NCBI RefSeq assembly: GCF_944377805.1
Contig: NZ_CALWFZ010000008.1
Location: 28,183 to 92,182, forward strand
Source: an uncultured Mediterraneibacter sp.
GTDB taxonomy: Bacteria; Bacillota; Clostridia; Lachnospirales; Lachnospiraceae
DNA: 64,000 bases
Direction: 5' to 3'
A program made the translations under genes and the position numbers. Every line of letters starts with the position of its first letter. The stretch's first letter is position 1. Shown one piece after another: positions 54,237-63,084 of this stretch. The notes beneath the pieces are model-generated. The model saw only the letters and a program-made list of their open reading frames with translations. It ran no database searches and was not told where the DNA came from.

Positions 54237-54500
54237 ATGTTCCGTTTATGGGGAAAAGAATTCAAGGATAACAGAATGCTGCGAGACACCGTCGTCTGCG
54301 ATGAGACGGATGACACACGCACACATAAAATATTTAACGCCTTAGATCAGATCTGTTATGAGTTTGATCTGAGCAAGCCGATCTGGCTCGATGTTACAAT
54401 CAACGAATTCAAGCGTCACGCAAAAACCCGGTTTTACCAGGACAGCTTCGTTGATTCCATCGATTTTGATTATCTGGAAATCCAGGTAATCGAAGAGTAA
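54237..54500 (+). CDS. small conserved hypothetical protein
   Basis: An 87-residue soluble acidic protein (MFRLWGKEFKDNRMLRDTVVCD...WLDVTINEFKRHAKTRF). I do not recognise a characterised family. AAAGGAG precedes the ATG by eight bases, which supports a real gene. Its 3' UTR contains repeat copy B and a terminator. Confidence 0.65.
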   Translation: MFRLWGKEFKDNRMLRDTVVCDETDDTRTHKIFNALDQICYEFDLSKPIWLDVTINEFKRHAKTRFYQDSFVDSIDFDYLEIQVIEE

Positions 54501-54518
54501 CATATTTCATCAAAGCAT

Positions 54519-54606
54519 CGGAAGTGCCAAAGGGCACGTTTCAGGATTGTAAACGGTCGCCAGAATCTCGGCAAACCCGGACTTTGGCTCGTCGTCGTCA
54601 CAAAAA
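54519..54606 (+). repeat. dispersed 88-bp repeat, copy B
   Basis: Starts CGGAAGTGCC and ends CGTCACAAAAA, gap-free over 88 bases against copies A and C. It lies 19 bp after the stop of the small hypothetical gene, in the same orientation, and its A-tract starts the next terminator hairpin. Confidence 0.85.
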
Positions 54607-54642
54607 GCCGGAAGCGCTTATCCTTAAGCGTTTCCGGCTTAC
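54604..54642. terminator. bidirectional terminator between repeat copy B and tRNA-Gly
   Basis: Hairpin AGCCGGAAGCGCTT / AAGCGTTTCCGGCT with a short loop. It serves the hypothetical gene on the plus strand and the tRNA on the minus strand. Confidence 0.85.
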
Positions 54643-54648
54643 CTTATA

Positions 54649-54719
54649 AGCAGATGACGGGAATCGAACCCGCCTCCCCAGCTTGGGAAGCTGGTATTCT
54701 ACCGATGAACTACATCTGC
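54649..54719 (-). tRNA. tRNA-Gly (anticodon CCC)
   Basis: The minus strand folds as a cloverleaf: acceptor GCAGATG / CATCTGC, anticodon arm CCAGC-TTCCCAA-GCTGG giving anticodon CCC, and T arm GCGGGTTCGATTCCCGT. 71 nt, CCA not encoded. Confidence 0.95.
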
Positions 54720-54823
54720 GTTTTGCACGTTAAAAATTATAACGCGGTTTCAGAAAAATTGCAAGACTTTTATCACCTGCCGTATTTCCCCGCGCATTTT
54801 GCTAAAACAGCAGCGTTTCTCTC

Positions 54824-55492
54824 CTAATCGATCTGCCAGTCTACAGGCTCGATCCCGTGGCTTTCCAGAAACTCATTGGTCTGGCTAAAAGGCCTGCTTC
54901 CAAAAAATCCCCGGTAGGCCGAGAGCGGACTTGGATGAGGCGCTGTGAGAATCAGATGATTCGGATTGCTGAGCATAGTTCTCTTCCTCTGGGCCGGACT
55001 TCCCCACAGGATAAATACGATCGGACGATCCTGACTGTTCAGCGCCATGATCGCCGCGTCAGTAAACTCCTCCCATCCGATTCCCCGATGGGAGTTGGCC
55101 TGATGGGCGCGTACCGTCAGCACGGTGTTCAGAAGAAGCACCCCCTGCTGAGCCCATTTTGTCAGACACCCGTGATTTGGAATCTCGCATCCGAGATCAT
55201 CATGGAGTTCCTGATAAATATTCACAAGAGAGGGCGGAATCTCCACTCCTTTTTTTACTGAAAAGCACAGACCATGAGCCTGGCCGTTATTATGATAGGG
55301 ATCCTGGCCCAGTATCACTACTTTTACATCTTTTAAGGGCGTCAGATGGAACGCGTTAAAAATATCATCCGCCGGCGGAAAAACCAGCCTTGTCCTGTAT
55401 TCCTGAGTCACAGTCTCAAAAAGTTTTCTGTAATAAGGTTTGGAAAATTCTCCCTTTAACGCTTCATACCAGTCGCCATTTAATCCGGCCAT
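54824..55492 (-). CDS. ung: uracil-DNA glycosylase
   Basis: A 222-residue family 1 UDG that removes uracil from DNA. The catalytic water-activating motif is GQDPYHNNGQAHGL and the leucine/His loop HPSPLSAYRGFFG. Length is typical. It is 37 bp after hisF and may be the last gene of a series with the AGCS symporter, hisH and hisF. Confidence 0.97.
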   Translation of the reverse strand: MAGLNGDWYEALKGEFSKPYYRKLFETVTQEYRTRLVFPPADDIFNAFHLTPLKDVKVVILGQDPYHNNGQAHGLCFSVKKGVEIPPSLVNIYQELHDDLGCEIPNHGCLTKWAQQGVLLLNTVLTVRAHQANSHRGIGWEEFTDAAIMALNSQDRPIVFILWGSPAQRKRTMLSNPNHLILTAPHPSPLSAYRGFFGSRPFSQTNEFLESHGIEPVDWQID

Positions 55493-55529
55493 CTTCTCTC
55501 TCCTCTTCTGTGAATATTTTCAAATGGTT

Positions 55530-56291
55530 CTATAACCTTACCGGCACATTCTCTTTCTTAAGATATTCTTTCACCTGCCGTATCTCAAGTTCTTTATAGT
55601 GAAACAGGGATGCCGCAAGCGCCGCGTCTGCCTTTCCTTCCGTCAAAGCCTCTTTAAAGTGTTCTAAAGTTCCGGCTCCTCCTGAGGCGATAACCGGAAT
55701 TGATACCCTCTCCGCGATTGTCCTTGTCAGCTCCAGATCATAGCCGGCCTTAGTTCCGTCACAGTCCATGCTCGTAAGCAGTATCTCGCCGGCGCCCAGC
55801 TTTTCCACTTTTTCCGCCCACTCTGCGGCATCGATGCCCACATCAATGCGGCCGCCGTTTTTATAAATGTTCCATCCGCTTCCGTCCTGCCTCCGCTTGG
55901 CGTCGATGGCCACGACCACGCACTGGCTTCCGAACTTGTCCGCCGCGTCACTGATCAGTTCCGGAGTATTGATGGCGGAAGAGTTGATTGATATTTTGTC
56001 CGCGCCTTCCCGGAGAAGCGCCCTGAAATCTTCTACTGTGCGGATGCCTCCGCCTACCGTAAAGGGAATGAACACGCACTCAGCCACTCTTCGCACCATA
56101 TCCACCACAGTGCCTCGGGCATCTGAAGATGCTGTAATGTCGAGAAAAACGAGCTCGTCGGCTCCTGCTTTATCGTAGGCTTTCGCGATCTCCACCGGGT
56201 CGCCGGCATCTTTAAGATCTACAAAATTGACGCCTTTTACCACCCGTCCTTCGTTTACATCCAGGCAGGGGATGATTCTCTTTGTAAACAT
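55530..56291 (-). CDS. hisF: imidazole glycerol phosphate synthase subunit HisF
   Basis: A 253-residue TIM barrel cyclase. The catalytic Asp residues are in [15 protein letters not shown] and [15 protein letters not shown], with phosphate-binding GGIRTVEDF and [10 protein letters not shown]. With HisH it makes imidazole glycerol phosphate and AICAR. The hisH gene is 17 bp upstream. Other his genes are not in the window. Confidence 0.97.
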   Translation of the reverse strand: MFTKRIIPCLDVNEGRVVKGVNFVDLKDAGDPVEIAKAYDKAGADELVFLDITASSDARGTVVDMVRRVAECVFIPFTVGGGIRTVEDFRALLREGADKISINSSAINTPELISDAADKFGSQCVVVAIDAKRRQDGSGWNIYKNGGRIDVGIDAAEWAEKVEKLGAGEILLTSMDCDGTKAGYDLELTRTIAERVSIPVIASGGAGTLEHFKEALTEGKADAALAASLFHYKELEIRQVKEYLKKENVPVRL

Positions 56292-56308
56292 ATCGTTCTC
56301 CTTTTACA

Positions 56309-56914
56309 CTATAATTCCACAAAATTCTTCAGGATGCGAAGTCCCACATCACCGCTTTTCTCCGGATGAAACTGGCAGGCAAACACATTGTCTTTTTCCA
56401 CAGATGCATGAATATGAGTACAGTATTCCGTTGACGCCTTCACGATCTTCTCATCTGCCGCTTTCAGATAATAGGAGTGGACAAAATACACATAGGAACT
56501 CTCCGGTATCCCTCGAAACAGGCGTCCGTCATTCTGCAGATGAAGGGAATTCCAGCCCATATGAGGAATCTTCATTCCCTCTTTTGGCGGAATTCTCAGA
56601 ACATCCCCCTCCAGGATGCCAAGTCCTTTCACTCCCGGAGCTTCATCGCTGTGCTCAAACAAAAGCTGAAGTCCCAGACAGATGCCGAGAAACGGAGTTC
56701 CCCTCTCTGTCGTCTGACGGATCACTGTCTCCAGACCTCTTTTCCGTATCGCTGACATGGCGTCTCCAAAAGCGCCCACTCCCGGCAGGATGACTTTGTC
56801 CGCCGACAGAATCATCTCTTTATCGCCTGTCACTGCTACTTCTTCTCCCAACTGCTGAAGGGCCTTTTCCACACTTTTTATATTGCCCGCGTCATAGTCA
56901 ATAACCGCTATCAT
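56309..56914 (-). CDS. hisH: imidazole glycerol phosphate synthase glutaminase subunit HisH
   Basis: A 201-residue class I glutamine amidotransferase: nucleophile Cys in FLGICLGLQLLFE and His/Glu in CQFHPEKSGDVG. It supplies ammonia to HisF. It starts 18 bp after the stop of the AGCS symporter gene on the same strand. Confidence 0.96.
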   Translation of the reverse strand: MIAVIDYDAGNIKSVEKALQQLGEEVAVTGDKEMILSADKVILPGVGAFGDAMSAIRKRGLETVIRQTTERGTPFLGICLGLQLLFEHSDEAPGVKGLGILEGDVLRIPPKEGMKIPHMGWNSLHLQNDGRLFRGIPESSYVYFVHSYYLKAADEKIVKASTEYCTHIHASVEKDNVFACQFHPEKSGDVGLRILKNFVEL

Positions 56915-56932
56915 ACTGTCTTGCTCCTCTGA

Positions 56933-58339
56933 TTATTTTCTTCCGCCAGCACCTGTTTTCACTACAGGTACCGGAGTATTGTCTTCCGTGTCCAGATTGC
57001 GAATATATTTTTTCGTTTCTCTCGCAATAACCGGCGACAGCAGAAGTACGGCTACCAGGTTCGGAATCGCCATCAGGGCATTCAGAATGTCCGCAATCAG
57101 CCATACCAGGTCAAGAGAAAGCACCGGCGCAATCAGAGCAATCGCCACATAAAGAACCCGGTAAGGAATCAGGCCTGTCTTTCCCGCGAAATATTCTACG
57201 CAGCGCTCTCCGTAATATGCCCATCCCAGAGTCGTTGAATATGCAAATGTAATAATGCCGACAACCAGAATAAAAGGTCCTAACACAGGAATCTGCGCGA
57301 ACGCCAGAGTCGTAAGTTTCTCTCCATCCGCAATAGTCCCTGAACCCAGTTCAGGATTTTTCATCATTGTAGATACAAGTACAAGTCCTGTCATCAGACA
57401 TACTACCACCGTATCCCAGAACGTTCCCGTAGAAGAAACCAGCGCCTGGCGCACTGGATTTTTCGTTCTTGCGGCAGCTGCTGCAATCGGCGCAGAACCC
57501 ATACCTGATTCATTGGAGAACAGGCCTCTTGCGACTCCGTACTGGATCGCATAGCGCAGTCCGCCTCCGACAAGTCCTCCGACAACAGCTCCCTCTTCCG
57601 CGAAAGCAAGCTGGCAGATCGTCTGGATTGTCGGGAGAAGAAACTCGCGGTTAATCACAAGAATGATAAGACATCCCAGCACATAGAACGCGGCCATAAA
57701 CGGAACAAGCTTCTCGCATACACTTGCAATGGACTTGATTCCCCCGAAAATAACAAAAGCAGTCAGAACTGCGCACACCACGCCGATGACCCACGGTTCG
57801 ATTCCCAGATTGGACTGGCAGATCTCCGCAATCGCGTTGACCTGAGTCGAGCATCCGATACCAAAAGAAGCAAACCCGGCAAATACAGCAAACAGCATGC
57901 CAAGCCACTTCATGTTAAGCCCACGCTCCAGAGCATACATAGCTCCGCCCTGCATACGTCCATCCTCCGTCTTAACGCGGTATTTAACCGCGATCAGAGA
58001 TTCGGCGTACTTTGTAGCAATACCAAACACACCGGTAAGCCAGCACCAGAGAACAGCTCCCGGGCCGCCGAGGGCAATGGCTGTTCCCACACCAATGATA
58101 TTTCCTGTACCAATCGTAGATGCAAGCGCTGTCGCAAGCGCCCCGAACTGGCTGACCTCGCCGTCTGCCCCCTCCTCTTTGGAAACAGAAAGGGGGATCC
58201 CCTTTGTGATCGTCTTCCTTTGAATCAGTCCTGTTCTCAACGTCAGAAAAATATGCGTTCCGAGCAGGAGCGCAATCATTCCCCATCCCCACACAAAGTT
58301 GTCTACCGACTGCACAGCGTCGTAGATCCTCTCATACAT
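56933..58339 (-). CDS. AGCS family sodium:alanine symporter
   Basis: A 468-residue transporter with about 11 spans. Signature regions include SQFGALATALASTIGTGNIIGVGTAI and LVGGGLRYAIQYGVARGLFSNESGMGSAPIAAA. It imports alanine or glycine with Na+. The start M (58339) is chosen because GGGAGG lies at good spacing; an ATG two codons earlier is too close to the site. Being 18 bp upstream of hisH suggests co-transcription, unusual for this pair. Confidence 0.92.
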   Translation of the reverse strand: MYERIYDAVQSVDNFVWGWGMIALLLGTHIFLTLRTGLIQRKTITKGIPLSVSKEEGADGEVSQFGALATALASTIGTGNIIGVGTAIALGGPGAVLWCWLTGVFGIATKYAESLIAVKYRVKTEDGRMQGGAMYALERGLNMKWLGMLFAVFAGFASFGIGCSTQVNAIAEICQSNLGIEPWVIGVVCAVLTAFVIFGGIKSIASVCEKLVPFMAAFYVLGCLIILVINREFLLPTIQTICQLAFAEEGAVVGGLVGGGLRYAIQYGVARGLFSNESGMGSAPIAAAAARTKNPVRQALVSSTGTFWDTVVVCLMTGLVLVSTMMKNPELGSGTIADGEKLTTLAFAQIPVLGPFILVVGIITFAYSTTLGWAYYGERCVEYFAGKTGLIPYRVLYVAIALIAPVLSLDLVWLIADILNALMAIPNLVAVLLLSPVIARETKKYIRNLDTEDNTPVPVVKTGAGGRK

Positions 58340-58420
58340 TCTCATTTCCTCCCTGTTCTCATTTTCACTTTCTTTATAGATACGCCGATATGTCCATGAA
58401 AATTCGGGCATAACAGATAT

Positions 58421-58466
58421 AAGGCATACTTATGCCGCTGCTGACAGTCGGCATGCCGTATGCCTT
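58421..58466 (-). terminator. probable terminator after the two-component system
   Basis: A long hairpin with outer arms AAGGCATAC / GTATGCCTT and inner arms ATGCCG / CGGCAT, 43 bp past the histidine kinase stop and ahead of the AGCS gene. The T-tract is weak. Confidence 0.55.
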
Positions 58467-58508
58467 AACACTTTTCTATAACATATTGAATTTTAACGCA
58501 TTTTCGCT

Positions 58509-60005
58509 TTAATGTAAAGAAGTATTTTCCGTTTTGGCGTCAAGATCAAACCAGAATTCTACGCCATTATCAAAGTTATGCACGCCGTACTTCTGCCGGA
58601 ATGACTCCATGATCGCCTTGACAATGGACAGCCCTATGCCGTTTCCTCCATATTCACGGGTATGCGCTTTATCTACTTTGTAGAACTTATCCCACAGCTT
58701 CGGCAGATCCTCCTCCGGAATCGGTTTTCCACTGTTAAATACTGTAATATGCGCGATGTCTCCCTCGCGCCGTATCCGTATCTCGATACGCTTCTCATTT
58801 TCCACATGGTGAATTGCGTTTGTCAGATAGTTGCGCACGACCTGTTCTGTCTTGAATTCATCTGCCCAGACGTACACCTTCTCGTCAGCGATAAAATCGA
58901 CAGACGCGCCGGCCTGCTGTATGAGTATCTCACAACTTGCAATTACCCCCCTGACAAGAGCTACAATATCAAACCGCTCAAACTGCACCTCCTCAGATCC
59001 GAACTCCAGCTGATTGAGCGTAAGCAGGTTCTTCACCATCTGATTCATCTTATCCGCTTCATCCATGATCACATCACAGTAGAATTCCCTGCTCTCCGGA
59101 TCATCGTTGACTCCCTCTTTCAGCCCTTCCGCATAGCCCTGGATCAGCGCAATCGGCGTCTTAAGTTCATGAGAGACGTTTCCCAGGAACTCATTTCGCA
59201 TATCCTCAAGTTTCTCTTTCTGTTCAATATCTTTCTGTAGCTGGTTGTTCGCGCCTTTAAGTTCGGAAATAGTCTTCTCCAGCTGTTCTGACATCCGGTT
59301 GAAGTTGCTTCCAAGCACCCCGATCTCATCCGGTCCGCCCCGGGTGTATTTTGCGTCGAAGTTCAGATTTGCCATCTCCTGTGACAGTCGTGCCAGTTCC
59401 ATAAGCGGCTGGGTGATCCGTCTGGACAAAAACCAGACAAGCCCCGCGCCTATAACCAGTCCGACCATACCCAGATATATGAGAAACCTGTTTGCAAGAG
59501 ACGCACTCTCCCGGATGCTGGCAAGAGGGCTCTGCATTACAAACCATGAGCCGTCCGAAAAGTTCCCCCACATCTTCAGGTATTCTACATTGCCGCCTCC
59601 TGCTCCCTGAATAGAAGCTCTGTACACCGTAAAGCTGTCATTTTGCTCCAGTATGTCATTCGCATTAATATCCTGCCCAAAGGGCTCGCTCAGCATCTGC
59701 ACAAAGCGGGGATCGTCCTGGCTCAGAGTCGTAAGCTGCGCGTTTCCGCCGCTGTCCACGACAACCAGATCGATATTCGCCCGCTCAGTCCGTATCAGTA
59801 TTCCTTTCATCACAGAAATATCTGTCAGATTCCCTTCCTGTAATGTCTCGTCAATCTCGTCATAAGTACGAATCAGATCCTGCGTCTTATGGGAGAGATA
59901 ATAAGTGCCGAGAAACCCGTTATTGATGACAAGCACCGCTCCGAGCACAAAGACAAACAGGGCTATAAAAATCGCTGTGATCTGTCTTCTGATCGAATAT
60001 TTCAT
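58509..60005 (-). CDS. sensor histidine kinase
   Basis: A 498-residue membrane sensor kinase: first span at residues 10-28, an extracytoplasmic sensor region (about 30-165), second span (about 168-190), HAMP domain (RRITQPLMELARLSQEMAN), coiled coil, phospho-acceptor His in GNVSHELKTPIALIQGYAEGL, N box YLTNAIHHVEN and G boxes including GGNGIGLSIVKAI. It should phosphorylate the response regulator encoded just upstream. The ATG at 60005 is 1 nt after that gene's stop, using AGGTGG within its last codons. Confidence 0.93.
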   Translation of the reverse strand: MKYSIRRQITAIFIALFVFVLGAVLVINNGFLGTYYLSHKTQDLIRTYDEIDETLQEGNLTDISVMKGILIRTERANIDLVVVDSGGNAQLTTLSQDDPRFVQMLSEPFGQDINANDILEQNDSFTVYRASIQGAGGGNVEYLKMWGNFSDGSWFVMQSPLASIRESASLANRFLIYLGMVGLVIGAGLVWFLSRRITQPLMELARLSQEMANLNFDAKYTRGGPDEIGVLGSNFNRMSEQLEKTISELKGANNQLQKDIEQKEKLEDMRNEFLGNVSHELKTPIALIQGYAEGLKEGVNDDPESREFYCDVIMDEADKMNQMVKNLLTLNQLEFGSEEVQFERFDIVALVRGVIASCEILIQQAGASVDFIADEKVYVWADEFKTEQVVRNYLTNAIHHVENEKRIEIRIRREGDIAHITVFNSGKPIPEEDLPKLWDKFYKVDKAHTREYGGNGIGLSIVKAIMESFRQKYGVHNFDNGVEFWFDLDAKTENTSLH

Positions 60006-60006
60006 C

Positions 60007-60690
60007 TTAGCCCACCTCGAATTTATATCCCATTCCCCAGATCGTACGGATGTACTCACCTTTATCCCCCAGTTTGCTCCTGAGTTTCTTCACATGGGTA
60101 TCGATCGTACGCGCATCTCCGAAGTAGTCGTAATTCCACACATTGTTCAATATCTTTTCCCTGGAAAGGGCGATTCCTTCATTTTCCATAAAGTAAGCAA
60201 GCAGTTCAAACTCTTTGTAACTGAGTTCCACCGGCTGTCCGTCTATCTTGACGAGATGCGCCGCCTTATCCATCACAATTCCTCCGGCTTCCATCAAATC
60301 TCCGCCGGCACTGCCGAGAGTTCTTCGCAGGATCGCATTGACTCTCGCCACAAGAATCTTCGGGCTGAACGGCTTTGATATATACTCGTCCACCCCGAGA
60401 TCAAACCCCTGAAGTTCATCCCGTTCTTCGGAGCGGGCAGTCAGCATGATGATCGGCACTTTCGATGACTCCCGAATCTCCCGGCACACCTGCCATCCAT
60501 CCATCTTCGGCATCATCACATCCAGTATGACAAGGGCGATGTCTTTATCTTCGTAAAAGACATCCATCGCCTCCATCCCGTCTCCGGCTTCCAGTACTAT
60601 ATAGCCTTCTCTTGTGAGGAAATCTCTCACCAGCTTTCTCATCCTGCTCTCATCGTCCACTACAAGAATTTTTATATTCATATTATCCAT
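60007..60690 (-). CDS. OmpR/PhoB-family response regulator
   Basis: A 227-residue regulator with a receiver domain (ILVVDDESRMRKL; phospho-acceptor Asp in LVILDVMMPKMDGW; Lys in YISKPFSP) and a C-terminal winged-helix DNA-binding domain (LSREKILNNVWNYDYFGDARTIDTHVKKLR). ATG 60690 has AGGAG seven bases upstream; the open frame extends further but without support. It forms a two-component system with the downstream kinase. The target is unknown. Confidence 0.94.
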   Translation of the reverse strand: MDNMNIKILVVDDESRMRKLVRDFLTREGYIVLEAGDGMEAMDVFYEDKDIALVILDVMMPKMDGWQVCREIRESSKVPIIMLTARSEERDELQGFDLGVDEYISKPFSPKILVARVNAILRRTLGSAGGDLMEAGGIVMDKAAHLVKIDGQPVELSYKEFELLAYFMENEGIALSREKILNNVWNYDYFGDARTIDTHVKKLRSKLGDKGEYIRTIWGMGYKFEVG

Positions 60691-60791
60691 TGGTTCTCTC
60701 CTGTTCATCCTGCTCATGTCCATTTTTACTAATGTAAGTCTACCAGAGAAATATGTCAATCCTGTGAACATCCGTTTTACAAAAATTTGTC

Positions 60792-60820
60792 TTGCAAACG
60801 ACTTCTTCCGGTGATAATAT
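60792..60820 (+). promoter_or_regulatory. promoter of mntP
   Basis: TTGCAA (60792-60797) and TAATAT (60815-60820), 17-bp spacer, about 90 bp upstream of the ATG. I see no yybP-ykoY-type manganese riboswitch in the leader. Confidence 0.65.
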
Positions 60821-60907
60821 ATTATATCGCCGCGCCTGTGTACGGAATCTGTATTATCCTGCCTGCGCACCGGCGACGCGTATATGTACATAAGGAGAAG
60901 AGAGAAT

Positions 60908-61468
60908 ATGGGATTATTAGAACTGTTTATATTGGCCGTGGGGCTGTCTATGGACGCTTTCGCAGTCTCAGTCTGTAAGGGACTTGCCATGCCGAAGATC
61001 TCTGTCAGAAAAGCCGCTGTCGTAGGCGTATGGTTTGGCGGATTCCAGGCATTGATGCCGGCTCTCGGCTATGTGCTGGGCTATCAGTTCCGGGAAAGGA
61101 TCACCGCCGTTGACCACTGGATCGCCTTTGTCCTGCTGTGTATCATCGGCGCAAACATGATTAAAGAGGCCTGTTCAAAGGACGAGGAGAATGAGGATGA
61201 CTGCCTCGATGTCAGAACGATGTTCCTTCTGGCAGTAGCGACCAGCATCGACGCACTGGCGGTCGGTATTACCTTCGCTTTTCTCGATGTTCATATTATC
61301 GCAGCCGTCTCGTTTATCGGAGTTACTACATTTATAATCTCGGCAGCCGGCGTAAAGATCGGCAATGTATTCGGAACAAGATACAAGGCCAAAGCGGAAT
61401 TCGCCGGAGGCGCAATCCTTATCATCCTCGGTTTTAAAATACTTCTGGAGCATCTGGGGATATTATAA
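60908..61468 (+). CDS. mntP: manganese efflux pump MntP
   Basis: A 186-residue membrane protein with six spans in two similar halves: [17 protein letters not shown] in the first and [19 protein letters not shown] in the second, each with the conserved Asp used for Mn2+ transport. AGGAG lies 10 nt before the ATG at 60908. Confidence 0.94.
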   Translation: MGLLELFILAVGLSMDAFAVSVCKGLAMPKISVRKAAVVGVWFGGFQALMPALGYVLGYQFRERITAVDHWIAFVLLCIIGANMIKEACSKDEENEDDCLDVRTMFLLAVATSIDALAVGITFAFLDVHIIAAVSFIGVTTFIISAAGVKIGNVFGTRYKAKAEFAGGAILIILGFKILLEHLGIL

Positions 61469-61481
61469 CGTCAGATCAGCA

Positions 61482-61510
61482 TTGACTCTGACGCCCTGGT
61501 GTGCTATTAT
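61482..61510 (+). promoter_or_regulatory. promoter of the MATE leader transcript
   Basis: TTGACT (61482-61487) and TATTAT (61505-61510) with a 17-bp spacer, directly after the mntP stop and upstream of the hairpin at 61582. Confidence 0.7.
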
Positions 61511-61521
61511 TGTCTCTGCGC

Positions 61522-61581
61522 ATGGGAGTTATGACGTCAAATTTCCATGACGTAACACAATTGAACATATTATTATTTTAA
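61522..61581 (+). CDS. 19-codon upstream ORF in the MATE leader (candidate leader peptide)
   Basis: ATG 61522 opens a frame encoding MGVMTSNFHDVTQLNILLF, with TAA at 61579-61581. The ATG is only about five bases from the predicted transcript start, so it would be nearly leaderless; there is no Shine-Dalgarno sequence. The stop codon abuts the terminator hairpin. The same span contains GTTA-CGTCA / TGACG-TAAC arms that can form an upstream hairpin. Translation is unproven. Confidence 0.35.
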   Translation: MGVMTSNFHDVTQLNILLF

Positions 61582-61632
61582 GTCATATGGTTTTCCTGTT
61601 TCAGCATTCAAACAGGCATATGGCTTTTTTAT
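61582..61632 (+). terminator. intrinsic terminator between mntP and the MATE gene (possible attenuator)
   Basis: A hairpin with arms GTCATATG / CATATGGC and CCTGTTT / AAACAGG, followed by TTTTTT. It ends 50 bases before the MATE start, inside the transcript expected from the promoter at 61482. Confidence 0.8.
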
Positions 61633-61681
61633 TGCTTACTGGCTGCTGCCTTACAGATCTACAAAGGAGGTATTCTTAATT

Positions 61682-63031
61682 ATGGAAAAAGAAAATTCAT
61701 TCATGAAGACACGGCCCGTCTTTTCACTGCTGCTTTCTATGTCCGTGCCCATGATGCTTTCTATGCTGATACAGTCTCTTTACAACATTGTAGACAGTAT
61801 CTATGTATCAAGACTTGGAACAGACGCACTGACGGCAGTTTCTCTCGCATACCCGCTTCAGAACGCCATTGTGTCCATCGCGGTAGGCGTGGGAGTAGGA
61901 ATAAGCTCTGCCATCTCCATCCACCTGGGCGCCGGAAATCAGGAGAAAGCGGACCGGGCCGCGACACTGGGAATCGCCCTCACTGTGTTCCACTGCGTTT
62001 TGTTCATCATTGCCGGTATTTTCATCACCCGTCCGTTTCTCTCAATGTTTACGGATAATCCCGCTGTCCTTGAAGACGCCTGCGATTATACCTATATCGT
62101 ACTCTGCCTGTCCTTTGGCTCGCTCCTTCAGATCGCATTCGAGAAAATCTTCCAGGCCATAGGTCAGATGAAAATTACCATGTACCTGCTCATTGTCGGA
62201 TGTGTCATCAATATCATTCTGGACCCGATTCTTATATTCGGCCTCCTTGGATTCCCCGCCCTCGGGGTAGCCGGAGCCGCCATCGCTACTGTAATCGGGC
62301 AGATCAGCGCTTTTCTGCTGTATATTGTTGTGTATGCGCGAAAAACTTACGCAGTCCATATCCGTATGCGCTACCTGACCTTTGATAAGCATCTCATCGC
62401 TCAGATATACAGCGTGGGCATACCTTCAAGTATCATGATGCTGCTCCCCTCGGTTCTGATCAGTATTCTGAACCGGATTCTCGCGTCATTCTCCGAAGTG
62501 TACGTCGCTGTGCTCGGAGTGTATTTCAAACTGCAGACTTTTATCTATATGCCCGCCAACGGCCTCGTTCAGGGCATGAGGCCAATCATCGGCTACAATT
62601 ACGGAGCCGGCGAGAACAAAAGAGTCTGCAATACGATCCGCTACAGCCTTGTGTGCGCGGCAATTATCATGCTTCTTGGAACTGTCCTGTCTCTCGTCAT
62701 TCCGGAACAGATCTTCGCCCTGTTCGACGCAGACAGCGAACTAATGACAGCAGGCGTCACCGCTCTGCGCATCATCTGCCTGGGCTTTCTTGTTTCCTCT
62801 GTAGGCGTGATCTACTCCGGCACCTTCGAAGCGCTCGGCAATGGACGGAATTCACTGATAATCTCTTTACTCCGTCAATTTATAATTACGATTCCATTAA
62901 GTTTTGTCCTGTCACATTTTCTTGGGGCTATCGGTGTGTGGATCGCGTTTCCGGCAGGAGAGTTCTGCGCCTCCATCGTAGCTTTCTTTCTTCTGAAAAC
63001 ATACAAAAAAGGAACCTTCTCACCGGTCTGA
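61682..63031 (+). CDS. MATE family efflux transporter
   Basis: A 449-residue exporter with 12 spans in two halves. It starts with PVFSLLLSMSVPMMLSMLIQSLYNIVDSIYVSRLG, typical of MATE proteins, and includes GVAGAAIATVIGQ. It uses Na+ or H+ gradients to expel cationic drugs or metabolites. AAAGGAGG is 11 nt before the ATG. A leader with a uORF and terminator precedes it. Confidence 0.93.
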   Translation: MEKENSFMKTRPVFSLLLSMSVPMMLSMLIQSLYNIVDSIYVSRLGTDALTAVSLAYPLQNAIVSIAVGVGVGISSAISIHLGAGNQEKADRAATLGIALTVFHCVLFIIAGIFITRPFLSMFTDNPAVLEDACDYTYIVLCLSFGSLLQIAFEKIFQAIGQMKITMYLLIVGCVINIILDPILIFGLLGFPALGVAGAAIATVIGQISAFLLYIVVYARKTYAVHIRMRYLTFDKHLIAQIYSVGIPSSIMMLLPSVLISILNRILASFSEVYVAVLGVYFKLQTFIYMPANGLVQGMRPIIGYNYGAGENKRVCNTIRYSLVCAAIIMLLGTVLSLVIPEQIFALFDADSELMTAGVTALRIICLGFLVSSVGVIYSGTFEALGNGRNSLIISLLRQFIITIPLSFVLSHFLGAIGVWIAFPAGEFCASIVAFFLLKTYKKGTFSPV

Positions 63032-63051
63032 CCGGGAGAAGGTTCCTTTTT
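63005..63051. terminator. bidirectional terminator between the MATE gene and the HPr-like gene
   Basis: A hairpin with arms AAAAAGGAACCTTCTC and GAGAAGGTTCCTTTTT. The left arm is within the last codons of the MATE gene. Confidence 0.88.
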
Positions 63052-63084
63052 ACTGCTGCCCATCCGCACAGCGCATATAGCAGA

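Noticed and set aside
60720-60907. Possible yybP-ykoY manganese riboswitch before mntP
   Set aside because: mntP is often under this riboswitch, so I looked for its conserved loops; none are visible and the leader is short.
60691-60990. Extended start of the response regulator
   Set aside because: The extra 100 codons do not resemble a receiver domain and cover the promoter region; ATG 60690 has AGGAG seven bases upstream.
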